Source: Coprinopsis marcescibilis
Lineage: Eukaryota; Basidiomycota; Agaricomycetes; Agaricales; Psathyrellaceae
Reading direction: 5' to 3'
Assembly (NCBI GenBank): GCA_004369085.1
Contig: ML210146.1
Coordinates: forward strand, 744,001 to 808,000
Length of the DNA stretch: 64,000 nt
Below are positions 11,601 to 22,946 of this stretch, piece by piece. The notes beneath the pieces were generated by a model, which did not search any database, was not told where the DNA came from, and saw only the letters and a program-made list of their open reading frames with translations. Position 1 is the first letter of the stretch; each line of letters opens with the position of its first letter. The translations under genes were made by a program, and so were the position numbers.

Positions 11601-14140
11601 GTCTCCAATGTTTGAGCTTTATCCAACTCATCGCGCTGTATACAGGTTGCTCAACTCGTTGGTTACATTTCTGAACATGCTGCATACCACCACGGTGAAG
11701 CCAGCTTGGCCGCAACCATTATCAATCTTGCACAAGAATTCGTGGGTTCCAATAACCTTGCATTGCTCATGCCAAGTGGACAGTACGGAACGCGTGATAT
11801 GGGCGGTAAAGATCATGCTGCCCCTCGTTATATTTTCACCGGAACGAAAAGTATTACGAGAGCGATATATCATCCGGGGGATGATCCTCTCTTGACATAC
11901 CTCAAGGACGACGATGCTTCAATCGAGCCCGAGTGGTATATGCCCACTGTGCCGACCGTCCTCATCAACGGAGCTGAAGGTATCGGAACAGGTGCGAAAT
12001 CGACAGTTGTAAGATAAATATCAACATCTAACTTTCTCTTCATCTTCAGGCTGGAGCACCAATATCCCCCCCTTCAACCCGAGCGAGATTGTTGCCAATA
12101 TTCGTCGCTTGATGAATGGCGAGGAAATGGTGCCTATGATGCCTTGGTGGCGTGGTTTCAAGGGAGAAGTCAAGATGACCAGCAAGGGCAAGTTCGACGT
12201 CACCGGTATCGCGAAGAAAGTCAATGACACGACGGTCGAAATTTCCGAGTTGCCGATTCACAAGTGGACGAATTCGTTCAAGGAATCGTTGGAAGCAATG
12301 ATATCTGGAGAGAAAAAAGACAAGGAGAAGGATAAGGAGAACGATGACGGCTCGAAGAAGGATAAAATCAAGCATGAAGGCATGGTCAAGGTCTGTCATT
12401 CCACGCTTGTTGATTTTGAAGAAGGGATGTGCTGATTTCTCGATGTTCTAGGACTTTAAAGAGCACCATGACAATCTGAACGTCCTCTTTGAGGTTATGA
12501 TGACGAACGCGAAGGATCTAGATAAAGCTGAGGAGAAAGGCTTGATAGAATTCTTTGGTTTGACTTCCAAAGTCAGCACCACCAACATGATCCTTTTCGA
12601 CTTTGACGGCAAGATCAAGAAATATGACACGCCCGAGGAGATTTTGGAGGAGTTCTACCCGATGAGGTTGGCCTATTATCAAAAGCGAAAGGTAGGTTTC
12701 CATTGCTTATTTAACAACACTTTACCAACCCATCCGCCAGGATTATCAAGCAAATACGCTCGAGACTGCATATGACAAACTCAACAACCAGATTCGTTTC
12801 ATTGAAATGATCGTCGACAAGCAGCTTACCGTTTCCGGTCGCAAGAAGATCGACATAGTCGCTGATTTGCGCAAGCACAAGTTCCGTCCCTTCCCCAAGG
12901 TGGCTAAGACCAAAGTGGCGAAGGATGAGAATGAAGACGACGACGAGGATGAAGACGACGATGACGACTCTGTCGACGCGGTCACTGATTTCGATTATCT
13001 GCTGGGAATGGCCATCTACAGTCTGACACGGGAGAAGACCGAGAAGCTCAGGCAGCAGGCCAAGGAGAAAGAGGCTGAGCTTATGATTTTGCTTCGCAGG
13101 TCGCCGAAAGACTTGTGGAACGAAGACCTTGACAAGTTCATGGAAGAGTGGGAGGTAAGCGCGCCAGTTCTTCCCTTGTAACAGAGGTTTATAATTCGGT
13201 TTCAAGGAGGACTGCAGGATTTTCGAGCAGAAGAAGGGCGAGGGTGGTGCCAACGCCAAGAAAAAGAAGCAGAAGACTCTTAGGACCCGTAAATCGATCG
13301 GGTTCGGGAAGAAGAATGGAAAAGACTCGGACGGTGACGACTTTGTACCGATCAAGGCAACTGCTGGGGCAAAATCCAAGTCGGCAGAGACCAAGAAACC
13401 TCGTGCAGCACCGAAAGCTTCGTCTTCCACAAAAATCGAGGATGTTGTGGAGGAGAAGAAACCCGTCCCTAAGCGTGCAGCTGCTGCTGCCGCGAGGAAG
13501 ATCGTTCTGGGCGACTCCGACTCCAGCGACGACGACTTTGCCAAATATGAAGTCAAAGCGCCGCCAAAGGAGAAGGGCAAGGCGAAAGCACCCGCACTCA
13601 AGACAGAGGTAATGGAGATATATGACGATAGTGAGCCTCCTAAACCACCTCAGAAAGCGGTAAAGAAGCCTGCTCGCGACGAGGATAGCGACCCCCCAGC
13701 GAAGAAGAAGGCTACTGCTGCTGTTGCAAGGAAACGCAAAGTCGTAGAATCAGACTCTGACGATGCTATCGAGGTGCTACCACCAGCGAAGAAACAGAAA
13801 AGGTATGCAACTGTCGATTGAGACGTTGTCTAGTATGCCTAACTTGAGAACCAGCCCTGCACTCTCGGACAGCGATGACGATGCAAAGCCTGCTATGAAG
13901 AAGAAGGTGACAGACTTTTTCAGCAAGACCGCCGCCCCGAAAAAGATCTCGAAAAGCATGAAACCCGCGTCACCATTGAAGAAACTGAGCGAGTCGAGCG
14001 ATGGAGATGGAGCGCCAAGACGGAAAGCGGGAGGGGGCCGGCATGTTCGGACGGCGCGGACGGTATCGAAGCAGTATGTGGAGATTATTTCGGACGAGTC
14101 CGGCGGAGACGGCAGCATGTTCGTGGACGACGATGACTGA
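8634..14140 (+). CDS. TOP2: DNA topoisomerase II, 16 exons
   Basis: ATP-driven type IIA enzyme that passes one duplex through another; nuclear, essential for chromosome segregation. Exons: 8634-8714, 8777-9067, 9124-9306, 9355-10297, 10346-10439, 10489-10804, 10856-10969, 11026-11130, 11184-11348, 11404-11589, 11646-11991, 12050-12390, 12452-12691, 12741-13154, 13207-13802, 13855-14140; 1566 residues. Order: a Lys/Ala-rich acidic N-tail of about 100 residues, GHKL ATPase (NGRGIP, GGRNGYGAKL), TOPRIM with EGDSA near residue 558 and DQDHDGSHIKG, then the winged-helix region with catalytic Tyr in APRYIFT near residue 888. The C-terminal tail alternates Lys-rich stretches with acidic Ser/Asp clusters (DSDSSDDD), typical CK2-like sites. 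The N-tail is longer than in yeast. The start is the first in-frame ATG (MSSSGGEDFDF). Confidence 0.97.
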
Positions 14141-14398
14141 GTCTAGACTACTATGACGTCAGAGATATTACATATACACTTGCCTTTAATGTTATTAGCT
14201 GCAATTTCCAGTTTTGTTCTCAACTTTATGGAGGGTTTCTTTTCCGTTGCCCCTAAGCACACCAACAGTTCTGTCCAACCCCATGACGCTTTTGCCAAGG
14301 CCGTCGCTCGTCGTTTCGACGCACAGACCACTGTCCAACCCGCGCTAGTCGTTCTCCCTTCGTCGTCGCCGCTCTCGCTCACCCCGCATCTTCCGACG

Positions 14399-17300
14399 AT
14401 GCCCACCCCCACCGCCGCCTCCCCGCTCTCAGCAGCCGCATTCCCTCCCGTTCTCCCCGCCGCTCTCGTCGACATCCGCAATCAGGCCGACACCCTCGTT
14501 CTCGACATCAGGCCCCATGCAGCCTATTCGTCCGCCAGATTGCCCTCAGCAGTCTCTCTGTCCGTGCCTTCCACTCTTCTCAAACGACCGCTCTTTTCTC
14601 TCCAGCGTCTTTGCACCATGTTGCCCTCCAAGAACGCCCGCACACGCTTCTCCGTTTGGCGCACAGCCAAGACCATCATCGTGTACGACGCCGACTCTCT
14701 TACCCTCCCGGACAATTCCAACATTCTCGGTCTTCTTCGCAAGTTCAAGAAGGATGGATTCGAGGGTCAGCTCCACTGGCTAAAGGGCGGGTTCCAAGCG
14801 GTATGGCGGGACATGCGCGATTTGGTGGATACAGGTCCGCCGACGCCAGAGGCGGAGCAAGAGGAGGAGGAGGAAGGTGGTCCAACTCCCTCGCTTTCGC
14901 TTGTCCAGCCCTCCGCACTTCGCCCTCGGAATTTACCGCTACAGGCATTCACATTGTCCTCAACATTGATGCACAATACGCCTCTTAACCCTGCAAGCTC
15001 AAAGCGCATCCCATCATTGCACTCCAGTCAGTCACTGGTGCCTAGCACAACACCAGCCTCGTCGCAGGCAGCAAACCCCTTTTTCGACACAATCAGACAG
15101 AATGTGGAGCTGTCACAAGGTATCACCGAACGTATCCCGCTGCGATTACCCCGACGTGTGCGCAGACGGCTACACGAGCTTCCGATTCCTTGGCTGAAGC
15201 GCATTGCTCAGCGTGCTGCCAAAGCTCATGTCCAGCACCATCCAGCGTGCATTGATTCGTCATCAGAAGACTCATCCCCCGATGACGATATTGGTCTTGA
15301 TCAGACCGTGATTGACGAGGGTGCGGACGCCCTCGCCATGCAGTTCTATCGCATTGAGCTCGCGGAGCAGCGCCGGTTGATGGGAATCATGGAGCATCAT
15401 TCCAAGGAGAGCGGTTCAGCGAATGAGCTTCAACCCAAACCCATATTTCCCTTCAGCATCACCGCAGGCGTTGAGAAAGGTGCTAAGAACAGGTACAGTC
15501 GATTTTGTCTCGGACCGACTTTTTTTTTTTTTTAATGTCAGCCAATAGATATCGCCACATATGGCCCTTCGAGCATGCACGCGTGAAGTTGAGCAAGCAC
15601 GATGACGATTACGTGAATGCGTCGTATGTTCAGCCCCTTGGAACAAGAAAGCGGTATATTGCCACCCAGGGACCACTTCCCGCTACGTTTGTTGATTTCT
15701 GGATGTGAGTTAGCCTCTATTTCAACCTCAATAGTACCATATAAATCGACGCGCAGGTTATGTTGGGAGCAAAATGTCCATGTCATCGTCATGCTTACTC
15801 GAGAAGTCGAGGGAGCAATGGTGAAATGTGGTTCCTACTGGGCCGACAACGTGTTTGGTCCACTGCGGTTGCGCCTCGTTTCCACAACAGGCATCGTTGA
15901 TTCATCAGACAACTCCTCCGGCTTCTTCTCCGCGTACTCTGCATTCGATTCGCGGTCGTCACACCTAGCATACCCCCAAATGAACCCTCCCTCGGGCGTT
16001 GCTAGCAAACATCATCACTATCACAAATCAGAGACGGTCAAGCGCGTATTCGAGCTTTCGCATACAGGTTACCCCGAGGCCAAACCACGTAAAATCGTTC
16101 ACTTGCAGTATCTCGAATGGCCCGACATGAACGTACCTGATGATCCCCGTGGAATCCTGGGCCTGGTAAAGCAAGTTGAAGATGCCATGGTCGAAACCGG
16201 TGTTCGAGAGGAGCCAGCATGCAGGGAATTTCGGGACACCCCGCCCAATGGTTTGGAACTTGAGCCGAAGACAGGCATCGCCAAGCATGCCATGGGGGAG
16301 AATAGTCCCATTCTTCTGCATTGTAGTGCCGGAGTGGGTCGTACCGGTGGTTTCATCGCCGTGGACGCAATCTTGGATTCGATTAGGACCAACATTAGGA
16401 ACCTTGACGGCAATCTTGATTTGTCCCCGTCTTCCCCTGGACCCCAGAGCTACGCGGACTCTTTGCCTGGTGAATTGGGCATGGACGTCGACCCCACCTC
16501 GACACAGCATCCCACCAAGCCACCGTCCGCCGACATGGAGATGGAGGTAGATGGCAGCGACGCACCCCCACCTACATCGGAAATATCCGAAGTCGATGTG
16601 GTATCGATGGACTTTTCACGAGAATCGTCGGTCGCCCCTTCGACATTTCAAGACACAAAACGATGGGTTCAAACCGTCAGCGTGCAGAACGGACGGGTAC
16701 CACCGTTTCCCCCAGCGAAGAAGGAAGGAGCCTCTAGTCCTGTGAAAGATCCTCCTTCAAGTGCGGTCACCACTCAGACATCAGGCACCAGCTCTTCCGA
16801 GGAATCTTCTTCTGAGGAACAGACTCTATTCACCAGCGGAACAGAGATTAATCCTTCGTCGTCCCTCGGCACCTCCTTTTCATTTGGCACACCCCCCGGT
16901 CTGGACCGTTCATCAACTGTTCCAAAGGTGAATCCTCCGCTCTTGGACAATGTCACTCCGAGAGAGAGAACTGCCTCTGCCCCCGCAATTCCTGTTTCAG
17001 CTCCCCGGGCGAAGAAATCTATGGCCGCATCCGCCATGCGAAGAGCAGGCATACCCCCATCCTTATCCCTAAATTTGGCCCCTCCTGCCAGCAATTCTAC
17101 TCCTACCCTCCTTTATTCGAACCCCTGTTCGAGTCAGATGCCGGACAGTGCGACACACACATTCCCGAGTTCGAATTGGCCACGCAGGCCAGACTCCTCT
17201 GTCACCGTCGCGAATGACGTCGCCCATGAAACCCAGGAATCCTCCCACAAGACATTTGACTACACCGACCCCCGGCCTTTACATCGCACTGTAACACCTA

Positions 17301-18031
17301 CAGCGTTGGACTCGTTCGAAACTCCAGTGCTTGAGGTTGTCCAGGATATGCGGGAGCAGAGGATGAGTCTGTGTCAGAGTTTGCGACAGTATGTCTTTGT
17401 GCATACTGCTATCATCGAAGGGGCGTTGATGGTGCTGGACGAGGAGAGGGAGAAGGTGAAGATAGCTGCTGGAAGGGAAGCAGGGATTGGTGAAAAAGGC
17501 GCGAGATTCATGGTCACCTCAAACTCCAATTCTACGAGGAGAAGGCGGAAGAATGGCCCACTCCCACCCAAGACCGCTCCTGGGCGGCTGGCCTCTCACC
17601 GGCGGTCACAGTCTCGGTCATCTTCCGTATCATCTTCGCACTTGCCTTCAATGTCTCCTCCGCATCCAAGGACAGACAAACATGCTGTTGCCGTTGACTC
17701 ATCGTCGTCGAGACAGCCGTCGCCGTCCCCTGGGAAAGGGTCGAGGGTGCACGCCTTTCAGGCGCGGTCAACCGTATCCAGTGACGGCGGAGAAATGTCA
17801 ACTGGTTGTAATTCGACAAGTGGAAAGAGGAGCGCGAGTCCCACGGAGCTCCTGAAGGAAGGGAAGCAAGGAGAGGTGTTGTTGTCAAAACGTCCTAGTG
17901 TTAAAAGGCAGATTTCACACACACAGAATAAGATCAGTGCACAGCATCAACCTCAACCAGAAGATGGCGTGGGCGCTTCTGTTCCCCCCATCAAGCTTCA
18001 CTTACAACCGGCCAACGCAATGCCGCCTTGA
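14399..18031 (+). CDS. Rhodanese-like / protein tyrosine phosphatase with long insert
   Basis: Dual-domain phosphatase of the yeast Ptp2/Ptp3 and fission-yeast Pyp1 type, which dampen MAP-kinase signalling. Exons 14399-15492, 15549-15704, 15757-18031; 1174 residues from the ATG at 14399. An in-frame ATG at 14153 lies only 12 bp past the TOP2 stop, so I take the later one; the start is uncertain. A rhodanese fold begins near residue 23 ([17 protein letters not shown]) and has Asp-Ala-Asp where the catalytic Cys loop should be, so it is probably a docking domain. The phosphatase shows [18 protein letters not shown] (Asp near 540) and [12 protein letters not shown] (Cys near 606). The Q-loop region [12 protein letters not shown] only appears near residue 956. 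About 300 Ser/Pro-rich residues are therefore inserted inside the catalytic domain. The C-tail is basic and Ser-rich. Confidence 0.88.
15522..15535 (+). repeat. Poly-T run in intron 1 of the phosphatase gene
   Basis: An uninterrupted T run just before the 3' splice site acts as the polypyrimidine tract and is a likely site of length variation. Confidence 0.6.
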
Positions 18032-18671
18032 GCAATTATTATTGGCCTGCCCATTACCCAGAGTGTTTTTATAGCTTTTCGCCACATACTAATCCTGTTT
18101 GGCCCTGGGGCCATTTCACGTCCATCCGCTCTTTTCCTTGTATACTTTGCTTTTGGGTTGGTTATCGATTTATCACCGGATTTTGTACATGTATCATACT
18201 TGGTTGCTTTAAGATGTTTTACATCAATTAATTCCACTGCGGTGTTGCATCTGTAATCAAGCGCGCGTTGGGACCGATGGGGATAGAGCTTTTGCTTTCT
18301 CTTCCCGTCTTGATCATTGTCGAGAACAAGCAAGGTTTCATTCGTTGAGCCATTCAACAGGATAATTGCAGCCAACAGTAAGGATGGGCAAGGCCAAGTG
18401 AGCGGGCGCTTATCGTATCATTCGAGTTGTCATTACTGTTGTTTTCTAAATAGGCGCTTTCCAATTCCAGACCATCTGTCGAACTTTCAGGCACACTGTT
18501 CGGCACCTGATCATGATATGTAATATCCTTCAATTGTGTTGGCCGGACGCTTTCGTCGTTCGAGCAGAGTCTGGTGCGGCCAAGTGTCCACAGTTGCCAA
18601 CTCAATTTGCTCTCTCTTGACGGCCTCCTCTCTATCCATCGCAACTACCATTCACCAGCGTAGCGTGGACG
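18032..18671. other. Intergenic region
   Basis: Lies between the phosphatase stop and the WW-protein ATG. Mildly AT-rich at the left; no conserved exon or RNA gene recognised. Confidence 0.5.
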
Positions 18672-21600
18672 ATGAACTATCAAGGGAGACCACTACCAAA
18701 TGGTTGGGTGGAACATTTTGATCAGTGCGTGTTCTGAAGAGCAATTTCCTTTCATCTGTCTGATACCGCCAACCTTGGTGCTAGACATAACCAACCGTAG
18801 GTGTTTCTGTTAAAAATCTACTTGAAATGCTCATCGAAACTCCCTAGGTACTACGTGAACTTGAATACACGACCTCCTACCATTTCTTCCACACATCCAG
18901 GCGATATTCTCCCGCCATCCCACAATGTCCCACCAACCTGCAATGCCCCACCAACTCACAATCTACACAGTCGAGGTCCGGCAAAGACGCCCTTTGGCCA
19001 AGCAGAGACCCGAACCCATCAGCCAAGGCAGCCGTCGTATGCCCAGCAGCTATACGCAAACGCAATGTCCTCCGTTAAAAGACCCGGATCCTCTTCAGGC
19101 CCCACATCTCCTACTATCAAGGCCAACATTAATACTGCAGTGCCGTTGCAGACACAAGCTGTGCCCACTCCTTCGCAATCCTCATCGCCCAGCATCAGCC
19201 CCAACATCACCGCCGCCCCGCGCTTCTTCAACAACGTTGCGAACCAGGGTCATGTTTCTCGAAGCCCTTCCTACGATCCTCCAGGGTTGGAACAACTGCC
19301 CATTTCGTTCCAAAATATAAATCTAAACAATCAAGGGCAGCAGACAAGCCAGGTCTCTGCATTCTCCCCCCCTGCACAGAATTTCCTAGGAAGGAGCCGC
19401 GGTTCATCTGAATCACAACAAACGTTTCAAACAGTCACTCCCCCTGTACGCCAACAGTCTTCGGCCCCGTCGACAGGCATAACGTCAGTCCCCCATTCTC
19501 CACCCTCAAGACAAACTCAACCACTAGGCTTGCAAGCATCGGGGCAAACCCAGCCTCATGCTCATGCTCGAGCTCAAGTCAGTCAGAGTCCCCCTGTCCA
19601 GCAACCATATAATGCGACCTCCATGTACATTGATTCACCACTCTCAACCTCGCCATCGTATCTCCAGTCACAAGCTAACAATGATTCACTCACATCAACG
19701 CCGTCTTACTTCCATCCAATGAATGGAAGAACGACATCAGGCCCCTCACCCGCGCAAACGAGCGGCGTGAATTCGGCTCCTGCAGAAACACCTTCCGCTG
19801 CAACACCGTCATCTCCGCCAGTACAGTTCCCTCAGGGCAGTGTGCAATCTTTTCATCCAGGTTACCCTCCATCCCATGCTCCGACATCACGGCCTCCCAG
19901 TCGTCACAGTACCGTCGCTTCTACTTTTTCAGACCGGTCTACCCAGTCACAAAGAAGCTCTACAACCGAGACCATTCCGAATGCCTTGGGCAGCGAAAGT
20001 GGCGTCGGATCGTCACGGCCTCCAAAAGGTTCACCGCGACAACCAAATGTGCTTAGGAAAAAGGTATTGGTTATTTCTCTGCACCGGACATGTTGACGAT
20101 TGACGCCCTACCAATAGAATCAAGTGGCTCCCTTTGCACCACATCAGATATACTCTCTCTCTAGGGTCGGACAGACGCAAGATTTCGACCCTGCTGTTTT
20201 GTACGCCGAGTCGTCGACAACTACCCTTACTACGACCAGTTCGATATCCCAGCCATCTCAATATTCACTTCCCACTTACCGCGACTCGCAAGTTGTATCA
20301 ACTCAAGCTCATAGCTCGTCTACAAGTGGGCCAGTTCACCTTTTCTGGAGCGAGGATGATTTGCCGGAACCTGTACCAATCACAGGGCAACACACTGCAG
20401 AACCTCCCCAGACGGACGGAGCCGCACAACCACAGCCTAAGCCTAAGAAGAATAAGTTGCGGAAGGCGGGCTCTGCGTTTGCTTTGACCCATGCCACGCA
20501 TTCCACTGCCACGCTGGGATCTATCCAAACCGGGTTCTCGAGAAGTGTTCTGGAGAAAGAGGAGCGTACGCCAGTGAATGCACGCGTTTCTGGGGCTTCA
20601 GGCTCGAAGAGCCATGTGCCAGATCCGTCCAATCGACAAACTGTTCACGAAACTCAGGTTTGGGTTGGCCCAAGACCTCTTCCGCAGGTTCAAACCTCAG
20701 CTCGTGCGCCAGCTATTGCCCAACAGCCTCCTGTTCCGAAATCGAATCTACCTGCACAATTCTCAGCCCATCCCCCCTATAGGACAACGCAACAGCCTCA
20801 AATCCCGAATCTACCTGCACAATTTTCCCCCTCCGAGCCAACACAGCAGCCTCAGATTCCGAATCTACCTGTACGACTTTCAGGTCATTCCCCCTCCGGA
20901 ACAACGCAACAGCCTCAAATTCCCACTACGACACCGACCACTGATTCTCACCAATACAACAACACCGTACCGGCTTCTAATAACGCCCAAAGTCAACCTG
21001 TGGCTCAGTATGCAGCTTACAATTCGTACACCAATCACCAGTCATTCAACGTTGGTGAAATATCCCCGCCCCCTCAGTACCAAGCCAATACATGGCCGAC
21101 GAACACAGCACCCGCAACTTCGCAGCAGGAGGATTTTACTGCAATAATGGCCCAGATGCAAGTGTTCGGCAGCGCCAATTCCGTCCAGTCCACGCAAACG
21201 CCCGCGAATCCTGCTCAGATGAATGCTTCCCCAGTATCGGTACCTATGAATCAACCACAGAATCCGGTCAATTCCAGTAGTCCCACATCGATGCACTATG
21301 GATCAAACGCCCAACATCATGCGGCGTCACCATCCAGTCCTGCTCAAACGATGCCTGCCGGTATGATGGCGCCTCACGTTTCTGCGCCAGTGCAGAATAT
21401 TCCCCAACACCAGATCCAGCAGGGAACGAACAACTGGAAACCTCCCGGGGCTCAAAATATTCTAGCCCAAGCAATGAACCAAGCCCTTTCCGCCCAGTTA
21501 CAGAATTCTAATGTTGGCCAACGTCCCACGTTCTCCCCACTTCAGGCTCAGACAAACAAATTGTTATCGTCTGTGATAAAGGGTGCAACAGAAGCCGTGG

Positions 21601-21713
21601 TTGAATCGACGTTGACGGCAGGAGCTAACTATCTCATCAGCGGTGAATCCTCTGCGTTGTTCGAAGCATTAGGTGCAGGAGAAGTTGCAGCGGGTCTAGA
21701 GTTTGAGTTTTGA
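18672..21713 (+). CDS. WW-domain protein with long Pro/Gln/Ser-rich tail
   Basis: Function unknown; likely a scaffold. Exons 18672-18724, 18785-18796 (12 nt), 18848-20063, 20118-21713; 958 residues. The first three exons assemble a WW domain at residues 8-41, LPNGWVEHFD then YYVNLNTRPP. The first Trp, the Tyr pair and Pro are kept. The second Trp of the fold is replaced: the segment reads ISSTHPGD where relatives have SSWTHP. The rest is low complexity (S, P, Q, T) with a threefold QQPQIPNLP repeat around residues 740-800. A short C-terminal block, LLSSVIKGATEAVVESTL, is predicted helical and may be the only other folded part. The micro-exon is needed to keep the WW frame, which supports the model. 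Confidence 0.8.
20745..20930 (+). repeat. Threefold degenerate repeat in the WW protein
   Basis: Units of about 60 nt code a short hydrophobic run (NLPAQFS or variants) followed by TTQQPQIP. Three copies are adjacent and each has drifted, so this is an old tandem duplication within a disordered region. Confidence 0.7.
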
Positions 21714-22015
21714 ACAGCGCAGGCTCTGATTCTGATCCCTCTGATTCAAGAGGGAACAAGATGCTCTAAATGCTTTCGAATTATTTGTCCCGTTTGATCT
21801 AAAATACATGCAACTTATAACAAAGGTTATGTCCATGGAAATTTCCATGCGACATTGAGTGATTAGTGAGTGGTAATACAAGGATATGTTCTATGCCATG
21901 AAAAAGAAAGTCCATGCTGTGTGGATACATAGTCACCAGATACTGAACGAACGCGCGCAAAAGCAAATAGTGAGAGCCGAGAGTAGACGAGTTGAAATGG
22001 GCGATTAGATCGATG
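21714..22015. other. Convergent intergenic region
   Basis: 302 bp between the WW-protein stop and the ISA1 stop. It holds both 3' regions; no other signal seen. Confidence 0.5.
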
Positions 22016-22788
22016 TTATGTCGAGATGTTGAAGGATTCTCCGCATCCACATGCGTCCTTCACGTTGGGGTTGTTGAACACGAACTTGGAGCTATCGAAC
22101 GAGAAAGAAAGACGACAGCGAGTCAGTTCTGAGAAAACATACGAGGCCTGAGAGCATTACATACCTAAGTGAATCTTCTTTCCAATCCATCTCACTCCCA
22201 ATAATAGAAAACAGCGCTTTGCTGTCGATGAGGACGCGGACACCGTCCTGTTCGACTATTTCGTCAAACTTTCCGGGCTTCTCCACATATTCCAGATGGT
22301 ATGACATGCCGGCACAACCCTTGTTCCGGACGCCTACTCTGATAAGCTGAGGGGTAGGGCCATGAAGCAGCATTCCTATCCGTTCGACAGCTGTGGGTGT
22401 CTAATAGACCAAAACGACGTTAATTCACCGACTGATAACGAACGGCTCATGCCAGGCGGAAACGGACCATAGTCAAAGCTGCTTTGGTAGCTCGCAGTGT
22501 CCGCCGAGGTTTCTCAGCTTTGGGGACTGGTGGAGGGCGAGCCGCTGTCTGCGGTGCTGTAGCATCGTTTGATAACGATGTTTGAGAGTCGAGTCGAACG
22601 GTGTTTGCAGGACGGGGCGGGTCGGGGAATGTGTGGGGTTGGGAAGTCTGCGACTTGAGTGCAGAGACTGTCGCTCTTCGGAGGAATACGGACGACGAGG
22701 GGCATTGTAGCCGACTGCGACAAGGTGGTGAAAGAGCGGCCGCTGCCGTTCGCAACGACGACGACGAAAGACGAGTTGCAACAGACAT
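22016..22788 (-). CDS. ISA1: A-type iron-sulfur assembly protein
   Basis: Mitochondrial late-acting factor that helps build 4Fe-4S clusters for aconitase-type and radical-SAM enzymes. Exons on the minus strand: 22788-22468, 22400-22165, 22091-22016; 210 residues. The N-terminal 90 residues are Arg/Ser/Ala-rich and free of acidic residues, as expected of a matrix-targeting leader. The HesB/IscA core follows: LTMTPTAVERIG, RVGVRNKGCAGMSYHLEY, GVRVLIDSKALFSIIGSEMDW and FNNPNVKDACGCGESF. The three metal-binding Cys (KGC and CGC) are intact. The ALFSIIGSEMDW block is closer to Isa1 than to Isa2. NFU1, acting in the same pathway, is 6 kb away. Confidence 0.93.
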
Positions 22789-22946
22789 GTTAGAGTCAGA
22801 GAGTCAATAGTCAGCGCTAGTCAGCCTTCACCGCAAGTTTGCACCTGCTTTGTCATCAAAGTTCAGCCAATCATGGTCGACCGATTTCCCTCACACAAAA
22901 ACAAAAAACATGTATAGTGCGTTACGATTTATATATATATCTACAT

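Noticed and set aside
12711..13601. 296-codon minus-strand frame across TOP2
   Set aside because: Antisense of the Lys/Asp-rich TOP2 tail; the plus strand is a conserved domain.
14153..14398. Upstream in-frame ATG for the phosphatase
   Set aside because: It begins 12 bp after the TOP2 stop and the added residues are hydrophobic and unlike relatives; the later ATG leaves room for a promoter.
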